NCBI GenBank assembly: GCA_947632545.1
Contig: CANRPP010000007.1
Span: forward strand, 1-48,317
DNA length: 48,317 nucleotides
From: an uncultured Bacilli bacterium
GTDB lineage: Bacteria; Bacillota_I; Bacilli_A; RF39; UBA660
Direction: 5' to 3'
Position numbers and translations under genes: made by a program. Below the pieces are notes generated by a model. It ran no database searches and was not told the DNA's origin. It saw only the letters and a list, made by a program, of their open reading frames with translations. Each line of letters opens with the position of its first letter. Position 1 is the stretch's first letter. Of this stretch, positions 40,134 through 48,317 are shown piece after piece.

Positions 40134-40898
40134 TTATTTTAATAAAAGAAAATCACTTATTAATTTATTAGTATATGTGGGATAATCTAAATAAGAAAAA
40201 TGTCCTGCTTTTGCTAAAACAACATATGATGATTTTCTTATTTTTTTATGTAAATATTTACCATATCTTAATGGAGTATCACGATCTAATTTTCCCCAAA
40301 TAATTAATGTAGTAGTATCAATATTTTTAATATAGTATTTTAAATCTTCATTAACAATATTTTTAAAACTATTATACATATTACTATTAAGATTTCTATA
40401 GTCACTTGATCCAAATATTTTAATTAACTTCTTTAAATAAAGATTTCTTTTTCTTTTAGGAATAAAAATATTTAATTTTTTTAAAAACTTATAAATATAT
40501 TGTTTTAATAATTTAATAGGACCTTTAAAAGATTTAATACCTGCAGTATCAATCATAATAAGTTTATCTATTTTATCTTTGTAATATCCAGATATTAAAG
40601 TTGCTATTCTACCTCCAAAAGAATGCGCTATAATAATGGGATTATTAATATTTTCATTTTTTATAAAATCTCTAATAATATTTGCATAATCATAAATAGT
40701 TAAATCTTTATCTGGAAAAATACTTTTACCAAAACCAGGATAATCAACTATATAGACAGAATAATTATCTTTTAAAGAATTAATCATAAAATTAAATGTT
40801 TTTCTAGTATCTCCCCATCCAGGTAATATAATAATAGATTTATTACCATCCCCATATTTTTCATAGTACATAGAAATATCATCTTTATTATAATACAT
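40134..40898 (-). CDS. Alpha/beta-hydrolase fold protein
   Basis: The 254-residue product has a complete catalytic set: oxyanion region LPGWGDTRKTF, nucleophile elbow HSFGGRIATLI, acid Asp in IIWGKLDRDTPLRYG and His in KAGHFSYLDYP. The core VYIVDYPGFGKS is typical of the 2-hydroxymuconic-semialdehyde hydrolase/haloperoxidase-like group. A basic stretch (KRKRNLYLKKLIK) lies in the lid. The substrate is unknown. AGGTGATT precedes the ATG. It is convergent with aspS, with one base between stops. Confidence 0.88.
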   Translation of the reverse strand: MYYNKDDISMYYEKYGDGNKSIIILPGWGDTRKTFNFMINSLKDNYSVYIVDYPGFGKSIFPDKDLTIYDYANIIRDFIKNENINNPIIIAHSFGGRIATLISGYYKDKIDKLIMIDTAGIKSFKGPIKLLKQYIYKFLKKLNIFIPKRKRNLYLKKLIKIFGSSDYRNLNSNMYNSFKNIVNEDLKYYIKNIDTTTLIIWGKLDRDTPLRYGKYLHKKIRKSSYVVLAKAGHFSYLDYPTYTNKLISDFLLLK

Positions 40899-40943
40899 AT
40901 AATCACCTATAGTAATTTATGTAGTTATTTATAAGATGTGCTC

Positions 40944-40972
40944 TTTAAATATATGAAATTGTTTAGTATAAT
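40944..40972 (+). promoter_or_regulatory. Probable vegetative promoter
   Basis: TTTAAA (40944-40949), a 17-base spacer and TATAAT (40967-40972), before the ygjP-like gene. The -35 box is weak. Confidence 0.5.
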
Positions 40973-41004
40973 ATAGTAAAGCTATAAGAAAAGTGGATGA
41001 TGTT

Positions 41005-41643
41005 ATGGTATTTAATTATAATGATAAAACCTATGATGTAGTAATAGATAAAAAACCTACTAATAAAAATACATATATTAGAGTAAAAAAAGATATGACT
41101 ATATATGTTACAACTAATTATTTTACAAGAGATAAAGAGATAAAAAAATTATTAGATAATAATTATTCAAGTATTGTAAAAATGATAAAACAACAAGAAA
41201 TAAAAAGAAAAAGTAATGAAGGTTTTAACTATTTAGGTAAAAAATATGATATTATATATGTTGATTATTGTGATTTAGAGATGGGTTTAGAAAAAGTATT
41301 TATAAATAAAAATCTAGATATAGATAAATGGTATAAAAAACAAGCTAAAACTATATTTAGAAAAAGACTTGATTATATTTACAATAATTACACTGAAAAT
41401 ATTCCATATCCAGATTTAAAAATAAGAAAAATGACTACTAGATGGGGAGTATGTAATACAAAACTTAAAATTATAACTCTAAATTTAGAATTAATAAAAA
41501 GAGATATAAAATATTTAGATTATGTAATTGTTCACGAATTATCACATTTAATAGAAGCTAATCACTCAAGTAGATTTTGGTCTATAGTAGAAAAAAATTA
41601 TAAAGATTATAAAAAAATAAGAAAAGAAATGAAAGATTTTTAG
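41005..41643 (+). CDS. YgjP-type (DUF45/M48-like) metallopeptidase
   Basis: The 212-residue product has the family core TTRWGVCNTKLKIITLNLEL, then YVIVHELSHLIEANHSSRFW, in which His177, Glu178 and His181 form HExxH and His187 is the expected third ligand. The N-terminal part is beta-rich (YDVVIDKKPTNKNTYIRVKK). YgjP-like proteins are putative zinc peptidases; some sit beside restriction systems, but no such genes are seen here. ATG 41005 is chosen over GTG 40993. The next gene starts nine bases after its stop. Confidence 0.88.
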   Translation: MVFNYNDKTYDVVIDKKPTNKNTYIRVKKDMTIYVTTNYFTRDKEIKKLLDNNYSSIVKMIKQQEIKRKSNEGFNYLGKKYDIIYVDYCDLEMGLEKVFINKNLDIDKWYKKQAKTIFRKRLDYIYNNYTENIPYPDLKIRKMTTRWGVCNTKLKIITLNLELIKRDIKYLDYVIVHELSHLIEANHSSRFWSIVEKNYKDYKKIRKEMKDF

Positions 41644-41652
41644 AGGTATTTT

Positions 41653-42381
41653 ATGATAATAACTAGTTTAGATAATAAAGAAATAAAAAGAATATATAAA
41701 TTAAAACAAAAAAAATATCGTGATTTAGAAAAAGAATTTATAATTGAAGGAGAACATTTAATAAAAGAAGCTTATAAGAATAAATTATTAAAAAAAATAA
41801 TTGTATTAGAAAATTATAATATAGATATAGATATTGATATAGAAAAAATAATAGTTAGTTATGAGGTAATGAAAAAATTATCTAGTCTTGATACTCCTCC
41901 TAAAGTAATAGGAATATGTAACATATTAGAAGAAAAAGAAATAGGTAATAAAGTTTTAGTATTAGATAATATTCAAGATCCTGGTAATTTAGGAACTATT
42001 ATTAGAAGTTCAGTTGCTTTTAATATTGATACTATTATTATGTCAAATGATACTGTAGATTTATATAATCCTAAAGTAATTAGAAGTACTCAAGGTATGA
42101 TGTTTTATATTAATATTATTAAAAGAGATATAAAAGATGAATTAATTAAGTTAAAGAGTAAAAATATACCTATTTATACAACTAATGTATCAAGTGGTAT
42201 TGATGTTAAAGATATAGGAAAATGTGATAAATATATCTTAATAGTTGGTAATGAAGGAAATGGTGTAAGTAGAAAAATAGAACTTCTAGCAGATAAATCT
42301 ATAACAATAAAAACAAATAAAAATGTAGAAAGTTTAAATGTAGGAGTTGCTACTAGTATATTATTATATGAATTAGGGTGA
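41653..42381 (+). CDS. SpoU/TrmH-family RNA 2'-O-methyltransferase
   Basis: The enzyme methylates a ribose in rRNA or tRNA using SAM. The 242-residue product has an N-terminal substrate-binding part (KYRDLEKEFIIEGEHLIKEA) and the trefoil-knot SpoU motifs: 1, LDNIQDPGNLGTIIRSSVAF; 2, ILIVGNEGNGVS; 3, SLNVGVATSILLYEL. The layout is like RlmB or the TsnR-like YsgA group. The exact target is unknown. It overlaps nothing, and the rimM start follows five bases after its stop, so it is in one operon with rimM-trmD. Confidence 0.93.
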   Translation: MIITSLDNKEIKRIYKLKQKKYRDLEKEFIIEGEHLIKEAYKNKLLKKIIVLENYNIDIDIDIEKIIVSYEVMKKLSSLDTPPKVIGICNILEEKEIGNKVLVLDNIQDPGNLGTIIRSSVAFNIDTIIMSNDTVDLYNPKVIRSTQGMMFYINIIKRDIKDELIKLKSKNIPIYTTNVSSGIDVKDIGKCDKYILIVGNEGNGVSRKIELLADKSITIKTNKNVESLNVGVATSILLYELG

Positions 42382-42385
42382 TATT

Positions 42386-42871
42386 ATGGAAAAAATATAT
42401 ATAGGAAAAGTAGTTTCAACACATGGTATAAAAGGAGAGTTAAGAATACTTAGTGATTTTCAGTTTAAAGATAAAGCTTTTAAAGTAGGAACTAATTTAT
42501 ATATAAAGGATGAAATTCATACTATAAAGTCATATAGAAGACATAAGAATTATGATATGATTACTATAGATGATTATAATAATATAAATGATGTATTATA
42601 CTTATTAAAAGAGAATGTATATAAAGAAAAGGATGAATTAAATCTATCTGATGATGAAATTCTAGATAGTGAATTATTAACTTATAAAGTTATTGATAAA
42701 AATAAAAAAAGTGGTATAATAAAGGAAATATTTCTAGCTAGTAGTTCTAATAAAATAATTAGAGTATTATTTGATAAAGAAATATTAATACCTCTATCTT
42801 CTCCAATGATTAAAAAAATAGATAAAGATAAAAAAATAGTAGAAGTAGAATTAATAGATGGGATGATGTAG
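42386..42871 (+). CDS. rimM: Ribosome maturation factor RimM
   Basis: RimM assists 30S head assembly around S19. The 161-residue product has the N-terminal barrel EKIYIGKVVSTHGIKGELRI and the C-terminal PRC-barrel part ending in FDKEILIPLSSPMIKKID with IVEVELIDGM. It is slightly shorter than most RimM. GGGTGAT precedes the ATG. trmD starts at the base after its stop. The usual upstream rpsP is missing; a SpoU gene stands there instead. Confidence 0.92.
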   Translation: MEKIYIGKVVSTHGIKGELRILSDFQFKDKAFKVGTNLYIKDEIHTIKSYRRHKNYDMITIDDYNNINDVLYLLKENVYKEKDELNLSDDEILDSELLTYKVIDKNKKSGIIKEIFLASSSNKIIRVLFDKEILIPLSSPMIKKIDKDKKIVEVELIDGMM

Positions 42872-43540
42872 ATGAAAATAGATATATTATCATTATTTCC
42901 AGATATGTTTAAAGGTGTATTTTCAGAATCAATTATAAAACGTGCAATTGATAATAAATTAGTAGAAATAAATATTCATAATTTTAGAGATTATACTAAA
43001 GATCCTCATAATAAAGTTGATGATACACCTTATGGTGGAGGCTGTGGTATGGTACTTACTCCTCAACCAATATTTGACTGTGTAGAAAAATTAAAAACTA
43101 AAGATTCTAAAGTTATATTATTAACACCATCAGGTAGACCATATAAACAAAAATTAGCCTATTCCTTATCACATGAAAAACATTTAATTATTATATGTGG
43201 TCATTATGAAGGTTTTGATGAGAGAATAAGAACTCTTGCAGATATAGAAATAAGTATAGGTGATTATATCTTAACAGGTGGCGAAATAGCTTCTATGGTA
43301 TTAGTTGATTCCATTACAAGATTAATACCTGGAGTTATTAAAGAACAAAGTCATCTAGAAGATTCATTTAATAATAATTTCTTATTAGATTATCCAACAT
43401 ATACTAAACCAAGAGTTTATAAGGGTATGGAAGTTCCAGAAGTATTACTATCAGGAGATCATAAGAAAATAGAAGAATATCGTAAAAATGAAAGTATAAA
43501 AAAGACAAAAGAATTAAGACCAGATTTATTAGAAAAGTAG
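42872..43540 (+). CDS. trmD: tRNA (guanine-N1)-methyltransferase
   Basis: TrmD makes m1G37 in tRNAs with SAM, which prevents frameshifting. The 222-residue product has [40 protein letters not shown], the knot sequences [13 protein letters not shown] and [20 protein letters not shown], and the tail [20 protein letters not shown]. It is on the short side for the family (about 240). rplS, which usually follows, is absent; an unknown gene takes its place. Confidence 0.96.
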   Translation: MKIDILSLFPDMFKGVFSESIIKRAIDNKLVEINIHNFRDYTKDPHNKVDDTPYGGGCGMVLTPQPIFDCVEKLKTKDSKVILLTPSGRPYKQKLAYSLSHEKHLIIICGHYEGFDERIRTLADIEISIGDYILTGGEIASMVLVDSITRLIPGVIKEQSHLEDSFNNNFLLDYPTYTKPRVYKGMEVPEVLLSGDHKKIEEYRKNESIKKTKELRPDLLEK

Positions 43541-43549
43541 GTGTATTTT

Positions 43550-44002
43550 ATGTATATTATAGAAAATAAAAAAGTAAAATATAAACTAGAAGACAAAAAA
43601 GCATTAGAAAAAATAGAAGGTTATCAATTTGGTTCAAATAAAAAAGTACATAAAATTAATGGTAATGATATAACAAAACTTATAATATATAATAAAAAAC
43701 TTGCAAATCCCATAGTAAAAAAACAAGTAGATAAAAAATATAAAAAACTAGTTTCAATGATTACAGAATTATTAGTAAGTGATGATGATACCGGAAGAAG
43801 TCAAATTGAAGCTTTAACTGAAATTGAAAAATTTAGACAAATCATAAAAAATAAATACAGAGAATACTTAACAAAAAAAGATTTAGAAGCTATGTCTAAA
43901 CAATTAACTATAATTCAAAAAGAAGCTAAAAATAAAATTATAGAATTACAAAATGCTCTATATGAAAATCAACTATCAAGAAATAGATCTTCAAGTAAAT
44001 AA
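43550..44002 (+). CDS. Unknown helical protein after trmD
   Basis: The 150-residue product is basic, without a membrane segment. The first 60 residues look beta-like (YIIENKKVKYKLEDKKALEK), the remainder is strongly helical, probably a coiled coil (SQIEALTEIEKFRQIIKNKY and later helices), with a Ser/Arg-rich end. I recognise no family. Parts such as DDDTGRSQIEALTEIEKFR remind of small helical phage-type proteins, but no other phage genes are near. ATG 43550 is taken with TAGGTG upstream. It is probably the last gene of the rimM-trmD operon. Confidence 0.6.
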   Translation: MYIIENKKVKYKLEDKKALEKIEGYQFGSNKKVHKINGNDITKLIIYNKKLANPIVKKQVDKKYKKLVSMITELLVSDDDTGRSQIEALTEIEKFRQIIKNKYREYLTKKDLEAMSKQLTIIQKEAKNKIIELQNALYENQLSRNRSSSK

Positions 44003-44007
44003 ATGTA

Positions 44008-44039
44008 AATAAGTTGTAAATTAGACAACTTATTTTTTT
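44008..44039 (+). terminator. Rho-independent terminator
   Basis: AATAAGTTGT (44008-44017) pairs with ACAACTTATT (44025-44034), loop of seven, T-run to 44039. Confidence 0.9.
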
Positions 44040-44096
44040 ATTTATATAGAATATATAATAATTATATGATATTTTCTATATAGAATAGGTGGTTGT

Positions 44097-44870
44097 ATGG
44101 AAGAGAGAGTAAAAGTAGTTTATAAAGAAAAAAAGTCTACTGGAAAAACAATTTCGATTATAATATTAATTATTTTATTACTATGTTCACTATCATATAT
44201 TGGATATAATGAATATCAAAAACTTATTACAGATAACGAAAAAGAAAAAGTAGTTGAAGAAAGACAATTATATTATAGTGAAGTAGAAACTATGATGAAG
44301 CAAATTGAATTATATAATTATATATTTAAAGATGCTTATCCAATAGAAGATATTAATAGTATTGATAATCAATTAAAATTAAAATTTGGTATATATGCTT
44401 TAAAAGAAGTAGAAAATATTAATAATTATTATAAAATAGAAGATATGGAAGAAATATATAATGATTATTTTGTAGATGGTTTTAATGCTATATATGAAGA
44501 TATAAATTGTGATGCTAAAGATGATGTATTATATGAATTAAACGATCAAACAAAAACCTATACAGAAAAGTCAGGTCATGAACATGATAATCCTACAGTA
44601 GATATAGATACTTATTTCGTAAAAGGAGAAATAGATAATAACGAATATATTATAGATACACATATTTTATATAGTAATTATTGTAATGGAACATGTAATC
44701 CTATGGGTGGTTATTATAAATCATATAATGATGTCGTAAAAGGTACTAATCCTGTTACATATAGAAGAAGTGAATATAAAAATATAAAAGATACACTACC
44801 TACAACAGTATATACATTTGTAAAAGAAAAAAATAGATTTAAATTAAAAAATATAGATACTAATTATTAG
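44097..44870 (+). CDS. One-TM extracytoplasmic protein, unknown (possible paralogue of next)
   Basis: The 257-residue product has a short basic N-terminus, one membrane helix (ISIIILIILLLCSLSYIGYN), a helical segment and an outer domain with cysteines (EDINCDAKD, NYCNGTCNPM). The general plan, with TM near the N-terminus and a final strand before the stop (VYTFVKEKNRFKLKNID), resembles the next gene and the gene at 8804. No database family is recognised. AGGTGG precedes the ATG. It is ten bases upstream of the next gene, so the two are one operon. Confidence 0.6.
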   Translation: MEERVKVVYKEKKSTGKTISIIILIILLLCSLSYIGYNEYQKLITDNEKEKVVEERQLYYSEVETMMKQIELYNYIFKDAYPIEDINSIDNQLKLKFGIYALKEVENINNYYKIEDMEEIYNDYFVDGFNAIYEDINCDAKDDVLYELNDQTKTYTEKSGHEHDNPTVDIDTYFVKGEIDNNEYIIDTHILYSNYCNGTCNPMGGYYKSYNDVVKGTNPVTYRRSEYKNIKDTLPTTVYTFVKEKNRFKLKNIDTNY

Positions 44871-44879
44871 GAGAAGATT

Positions 44880-45788
44880 ATGACAAAAGAAAATATTAAA
44901 AAAAATAATAAAAAAAATAAAGGCTTAATTATAACAAATATAATATTAGTAATAATTATATTAGTAGTAGCACTATTAATATATATAGCAATAGATGAAG
45001 ATATAATTATATTTAATAAAGATAATTATGAAAAAGTTAATATAAATAAAGTAGTAAATAATAATACTAATAAAGAAAAAACAATAACAGATAGTAATAC
45101 AATTTTAGAATTAAAAAATAAAGTTAACTATTTAAATGCAACTAAAATATATTTAGATCATATTATACCTAATTTATATAAAGAAGAAAAAATAACTTAT
45201 ATTAGAGAAGAAGATAAATTAAATATAGTTTTAGAATCTTTAAAAAATGATTATACAGATATAACTATACCACAATCTGAAATAGAAAAAAGTTTAGGTC
45301 TATACTATGTAGATAGTATTATAAAAGATAATAAACAAATATCTATTGATAAAGTAAAAGAAAGATATAATGAATTATTTGGAAGTAATATTAATAATTT
45401 TTATAATATCGAAGGTTGTCCTACATTCTTATATGATTCAATTAATAATTTATACTATGAAGTTAGTAAATGTACTAAAGGTGAAACTATTAATAAAGAA
45501 TATAGATATGATATTAAATATACTATGGATAATAATTTAGCATATGTATATGTAAGTATTGGTACTGCTTTTGAATCAGATATAAATAATAATGATATTG
45601 ATAAAAAATTAAATATATATAAAGGTTATACTAAAGCTATATATAAAGAAGAAGTAACTATAGATGATGTAAAAAACTTTAAAATAGATAAAGATAATTA
45701 TAAAGAATTTGATATATATAAATATAAATTTTTTAAAGATACTAGTAGTAATAATTATTATTTTATAAGTGTAGAAAAAATAAAATAG
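44880..45788 (+). CDS. One-TM extracytoplasmic protein, paralogue of the 8804-9766 product
   Basis: The 302-residue product has a Lys/Asn-rich N-terminus, one membrane helix (IILVIIILVVALLIYIAIDE), an Asn/Thr/Lys-rich stalk and an outer domain. NELFGSNINNFYNIEGCPTF and EVSKCTKGE correspond to the LFGDKISLEDKNFEIGCTTY and EKDGCGGAT blocks of the 8804 product, and the ends match closely (YKFFKDTSSNNYYFISVEKI). The two conserved cysteines suggest a disulfide. Function unknown. GGAGAAG precedes the ATG. A terminator overlaps the stop. Confidence 0.65.
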   Translation: MTKENIKKNNKKNKGLIITNIILVIIILVVALLIYIAIDEDIIIFNKDNYEKVNINKVVNNNTNKEKTITDSNTILELKNKVNYLNATKIYLDHIIPNLYKEEKITYIREEDKLNIVLESLKNDYTDITIPQSEIEKSLGLYYVDSIIKDNKQISIDKVKERYNELFGSNINNFYNIEGCPTFLYDSINNLYYEVSKCTKGETINKEYRYDIKYTMDNNLAYVYVSIGTAFESDINNNDIDKKLNIYKGYTKAIYKEEVTIDDVKNFKIDKDNYKEFDIYKYKFFKDTSSNNYYFISVEKIK

Positions 45789-45814
45789 ATTCCATATAGA
45801 CGAATCTATTTTTT
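45784..45814 (+). terminator. Rho-independent terminator overlapping a stop codon
   Basis: AATAGATTC (45784-45792) pairs with GAATCTATT (45802-45810), loop of nine, T to 45814. The stop TAG is in the left arm. Confidence 0.85.
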
Positions 45815-45824
45815 ATGGTATAAT
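45797..45824 (+). promoter_or_regulatory. Probable promoter of xfp nested in the terminator
   Basis: TAGACG (45797-45802), a 16-base spacer and TATAAT (45819-45824). The -10 box is perfect; the -35 is partial and lies in the terminator loop. Confidence 0.5.
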
Positions 45825-45849
45825 TATACTAGAAGAATAGAGGGATAAG

Positions 45850-48192
45850 ATGAAGACGTTAACTAAAGAAGAAATAATAAATATAAATGATTATTGGAAT
45901 GCTGCTAATTATTTATCTGTAGGACAATTATATTTACTTGATAATCCACTACTTAGAAGAAAACTTAGTATGAATGATATTAAACCTAATATAGTAGGTC
46001 ATTGGGGAACTGCACCAGGACAGAATTTTATATATGTACATTTAAATAGAATAATAAAAAAATATAATTTAAAAATGATTTATGTATCAGGTCCAGGGCA
46101 TGGTGGAGAAGCTATGGTTGCTAATAATTATTTAGATGGAACCTATAGTAAATTTTATGATGATATAACAGAAGATATAGATGGTATGAAAAAACTATTT
46201 AAACAATTTTCCTTTCCAGGCGGGATATCTTCACATGTAGCACCAGAGACTCCAGGTAGTATTAATGAAGGTGGAGAATTAGGTTATAGTTTATCCCATG
46301 CAGCAGGAGCAGTTCTTGATAATCCAGATTTAATCGCTGCTTGTGTAGTAGGTGATGGAGAAGCAGAAACAGGACCACTAGCGACAAGTTGGCATATTAA
46401 TAAATTTTTAAATCCAAAAACTGATGGAGTAGTTTTACCAATATTACATAGAAATGGTTATAAAATCGCAAGCCCTACTGTATTTGGAAGAATGAGTGAA
46501 ATGGATTTAGATTACTTCTTTACAGGATGTGGTTATAAGGTATATCATGTATCAGGTTCAGAACCATATAAAATGCATGAAGCAATGGCTAAAACTTTAG
46601 ATATGGTAGTTAAAGATATTAAAAAAATTAAAAGTGGAGAAGTAAAAAAAGTTATGTATCCAATGATAGTACTAACTACCCCAAAAGGTTGGACAGGGCC
46701 AAAGAATATAGAAAAAAAACAAATTGAGGGAAGTTTTAGATCACACCAAGTTCCAATTGCAGTAGATAATCTACATATTGATAATATTTCATTACTTGAA
46801 AATTGGTTAAAAAGTTACCATCCAGAAAAATTATTCGATGAAAAAGGAAGATTAATTAAAAGATTAAAAGATTTGGCACCTTCTCCTTCTAAATGTATGG
46901 GTGCAAGCATGTATGCTAATGGAGGATTATTACTAAAAGATTTAGAATTACCAAATTGGGAAGATTATGCTATAAAAGTACCAGCACCAGGTGTGATAAT
47001 TAGACAAGATACAATGGAGTTAGGGAATTATATACGTGATGTATTTAAAATGAATAATAAAAATAAAAACTTTAGATTCTTTGGTCCCGATGAAGCATTA
47101 TCTAATAGATTTAATCATGTTTTTGAAGAAGAAAATAGAACTTGGAATTCTAAAGCCTATAGAAGTGATGAATTTTTATCATCAACAGGTAGAGTTATGG
47201 ATTCATTTTTATCTGAACATGTATGTGAAGGGATGTTAGAAGGTTATTTATTAACAGGAAGACATGGTTTTATTCATAGTTATGAAGCATTCGCAAGAAT
47301 TGTTGACTCTATGGTTTCACAACATGCTAAATGGTTAAAAGTATCTAAACAAATTCCATGGCGAAAAAGTATATCTTCTCTTAATTTCTTACTAGTATCA
47401 CATGTTTTCCAACAAGATCATAATGGATATACCCATCAAGATCCAGGCTTTTTAAATCATTTAGTAACTAAAAAAGCAGATATTGTAAGAATGTATTTAC
47501 CACCAGATACTAACTGTTTACTATCATGTTTTGATCACTGTATTAGAACTAGAGATTATATAAATGTAATAGTAGCATCTAAACATCCTAGACCTCAATG
47601 GTTAACAAGAGCGCAAGCTAAAAAACATTGTACTAAAGGAATAGGTATTTGGGAATTTGCCAGTGATGATACTGAAAATCCTGATATAGTAATGGCTTGT
47701 TGTGGGGAAACTCCAACATTAGAGACCCTTGCAGCAGTAGATATTTTAAAAACAGCAGTAAAAGATATAAAAGTTAGAGTAGTAAACGTAGTAGATTTAA
47801 TGAAACTACAGTCAAATACTGAACATCCTCATGGTATGACAGATGAAGAATATGATAAAATATTTACAAAAGATAAACCAATATTATTTAATTTTCATGG
47901 ATACCCATCATTAATACATCAATTAACATACAAAAGAAATAATAGAAATATACATGTACATGGTTATAAAGAAGAAGGAACAATAACAACTGCATTTGAT
48001 ATAAGAGTTCAAAATGAAATAGATAGATTCCATTTAGTAATATCTGCCTTAAAAGAAATGCCAAGATATAAGAAAAACGCTAATGTATTAATAGATTGGT
48101 GTAATGATATGCTAGAAAAACATAATAAATATATAAAAGAATTTGGTGAAGATATGCCATATATAAAAGATTGGGTATGGAATAAGAATTAA
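45850..48192 (+). CDS. xfp: Phosphoketolase (xylulose-5-P/fructose-6-P)
   Basis: This TPP enzyme splits xylulose-5-phosphate (and often fructose-6-phosphate) with phosphate into acetyl phosphate and an aldose phosphate, the key step of heterofermentative sugar use. The 780-residue product is full length: VGHWGTAPGQNFIYVHLNR (His51), GPGHGGEAMVANNYLDG, SFPGGISSHVAPETPGSINE, the TPP motif GDGEAETG (168-175), LPILHRNGYKIASPT, TGRHGFIHSYEAFARIVDSM and QDHNGYTHQDPGFLNH. Acetyl phosphate would feed acetate kinase for ATP. Dual substrate use cannot be told. It stands alone between a promoter and a terminator. Confidence 0.96.
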   Translation: MKTLTKEEIININDYWNAANYLSVGQLYLLDNPLLRRKLSMNDIKPNIVGHWGTAPGQNFIYVHLNRIIKKYNLKMIYVSGPGHGGEAMVANNYLDGTYSKFYDDITEDIDGMKKLFKQFSFPGGISSHVAPETPGSINEGGELGYSLSHAAGAVLDNPDLIAACVVGDGEAETGPLATSWHINKFLNPKTDGVVLPILHRNGYKIASPTVFGRMSEMDLDYFFTGCGYKVYHVSGSEPYKMHEAMAKTLDMVVKDIKKIKSGEVKKVMYPMIVLTTPKGWTGPKNIEKKQIEGSFRSHQVPIAVDNLHIDNISLLENWLKSYHPEKLFDEKGRLIKRLKDLAPSPSKCMGASMYANGGLLLKDLELPNWEDYAIKVPAPGVIIRQDTMELGNYIRDVFKMNNKNKNFRFFGPDEALSNRFNHVFEEENRTWNSKAYRSDEFLSSTGRVMDSFLSEHVCEGMLEGYLLTGRHGFIHSYEAFARIVDSMVSQHAKWLKVSKQIPWRKSISSLNFLLVSHVFQQDHNGYTHQDPGFLNHLVTKKADIVRMYLPPDTNCLLSCFDHCIRTRDYINVIVASKHPRPQWLTRAQAKKHCTKGIGIWEFASDDTENPDIVMACCGETPTLETLAAVDILKTAVKDIKVRVVNVVDLMKLQSNTEHPHGMTDEEYDKIFTKDKPILFNFHGYPSLIHQLTYKRNNRNIHVHGYKEEGTITTAFDIRVQNEIDRFHLVISALKEMPRYKKNANVLIDWCNDMLEKHNKYIKEFGEDMPYIKDWVWNKN

Positions 48193-48226
48193 TATAATTA
48201 AAACTTATATATAAATTACATTGATG

Positions 48227-48251
48227 AGAAGCTATAATGCTTCTTTTTTTT
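48227..48251 (+). terminator. Rho-independent terminator after xfp
   Basis: AGAAGC (48227-48232) pairs with GCTTCT (48239-48244), loop TATAAT, T-run 48244-48251. Confidence 0.85.
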
Positions 48252-48264
48252 GAGAAAAATTTTA

Positions 48265-48294
48265 TTGACAAATTGGCTCGGGGGGGGGTAGAAT
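48265..48294 (+). promoter_or_regulatory. Promoter with a nine-G tract in the spacer (candidate phase-variable promoter)
   Basis: TTGACA (48265-48270) and TAGAAT (48289-48294) are 18 bases apart, and the last nine spacer bases (48280-48288) are all G. In such an AT-rich sequence a G9 run is exceptional. Slippage by one base would set the spacer to 17 or 19 and change promoter strength. The gene it drives is outside the window. Confidence 0.65.
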
Positions 48295-48317
48295 TGTATT
48301 ATAAGATAAAAAAAATA

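Noticed and set aside
40993-41004. GTG start of the ygjP-like gene
   Set aside because: The GTG is part of the only ribosome-binding-like sequence (AGTGG); ATG 41005 is better placed.
1-48317. Possible Mollicutes genetic code (TGA = Trp)
   Set aside because: Several intact genes end at TGA (for example 4584-4586, 38814-38816, 42379-42381) and Trp in conserved motifs is TGG.
1-48317. CRISPR array, prophage or insertion sequence
   Set aside because: No regularly spaced repeats, phage structural or integrase genes, or IS ends were seen. The Rpn-like gene is only transposase-like by family name and has no terminal repeats in view.

Overview
The window reads as a chromosomal segment of a strongly AT-rich, low-GC Gram-positive bacterium (Bacilli/Erysipelotrichia-like, possibly an uncultured gut lineage with a reduced genome). 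Evidence: Firmicutes-type T-box leaders before glyS, pheS and hisS; an L20-type leader before infC-rpmI-rplT; a 6S-like RNA upstream of a tcdA-like gene; DnaB of the DnaB/DnaD/DnaI primosome; and spore genes (SspI-like SASP, YqfQ-like protein, a gerA-type operon). Genes end at TGA as well as TAA/TAG and Trp is TGG, so the code is the standard bacterial one, not the Mollicutes one. The genus cannot be fixed from the sequence.

Layout. 1-733: 3' part of an Rpn-family nuclease/transposase-like gene with an internal duplication. 743-4586: glyS behind a very short T-box leader, a class I glutamine amidotransferase, and a transglutaminase-fold protein. 4583-10376: translation block infC-rpmI-rplT, rpsB-tsf, frr; L20 and S2 both carry Lys-rich linkers ending in the same Rho_N/SAP-like tail, and pyrH is replaced by a lipoprotein and a one-TM protein. 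10450-14840: a 29-residue membrane peptide, then the T-box-controlled HAD hydrolase-pheS-pheT operon. 14897-18372: DUF3419-like protein, sspI-like gene (minus), 6S-like RNA, unknown gene, tcdA, yqfQ-like gene (minus). 18485-23189: ComGB/PilC-like protein, prepilin peptidase, DnaB, a one-TM protein and an HD hydrolase. 23253-23329: tRNA-Arg(CCU).

23537-28119 is mostly lineage-specific: an apparently catalytically dead GpmI-like protein, a degenerate alpha/beta-hydrolase-like protein, DUF1003, a lipoprotein and three small membrane proteins. 28116-30851 (minus) is a compact germinant-receptor operon (gerAA, a very short gerAC without a lipobox cysteine, a short gerAB) with a good sigma-G-like promoter. 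Then come rlmD, a Nudix hydrolase, two decaying genes (frameshifted ygjV-like; histidine-phosphatase remnant), a D,D-carboxypeptidase, a ZIP transporter, queH, a candidate HExxH peptidase, the T-box hisS-aspS operon (specifier reads Asp; AspRS is archaeal-type), an alpha/beta hydrolase, a YgjP-type peptidase, a SpoU methyltransferase, rimM-trmD, two paralogous one-TM surface proteins, and xfp phosphoketolase.

The right edge holds a consensus-like promoter whose spacer contains a run of nine G, a strong candidate for a phase-variable switch controlling whatever lies beyond the window. Many transcription units are tightly packed: terminators overlap stop codons, and promoters overlap terminators or the ends of upstream genes.
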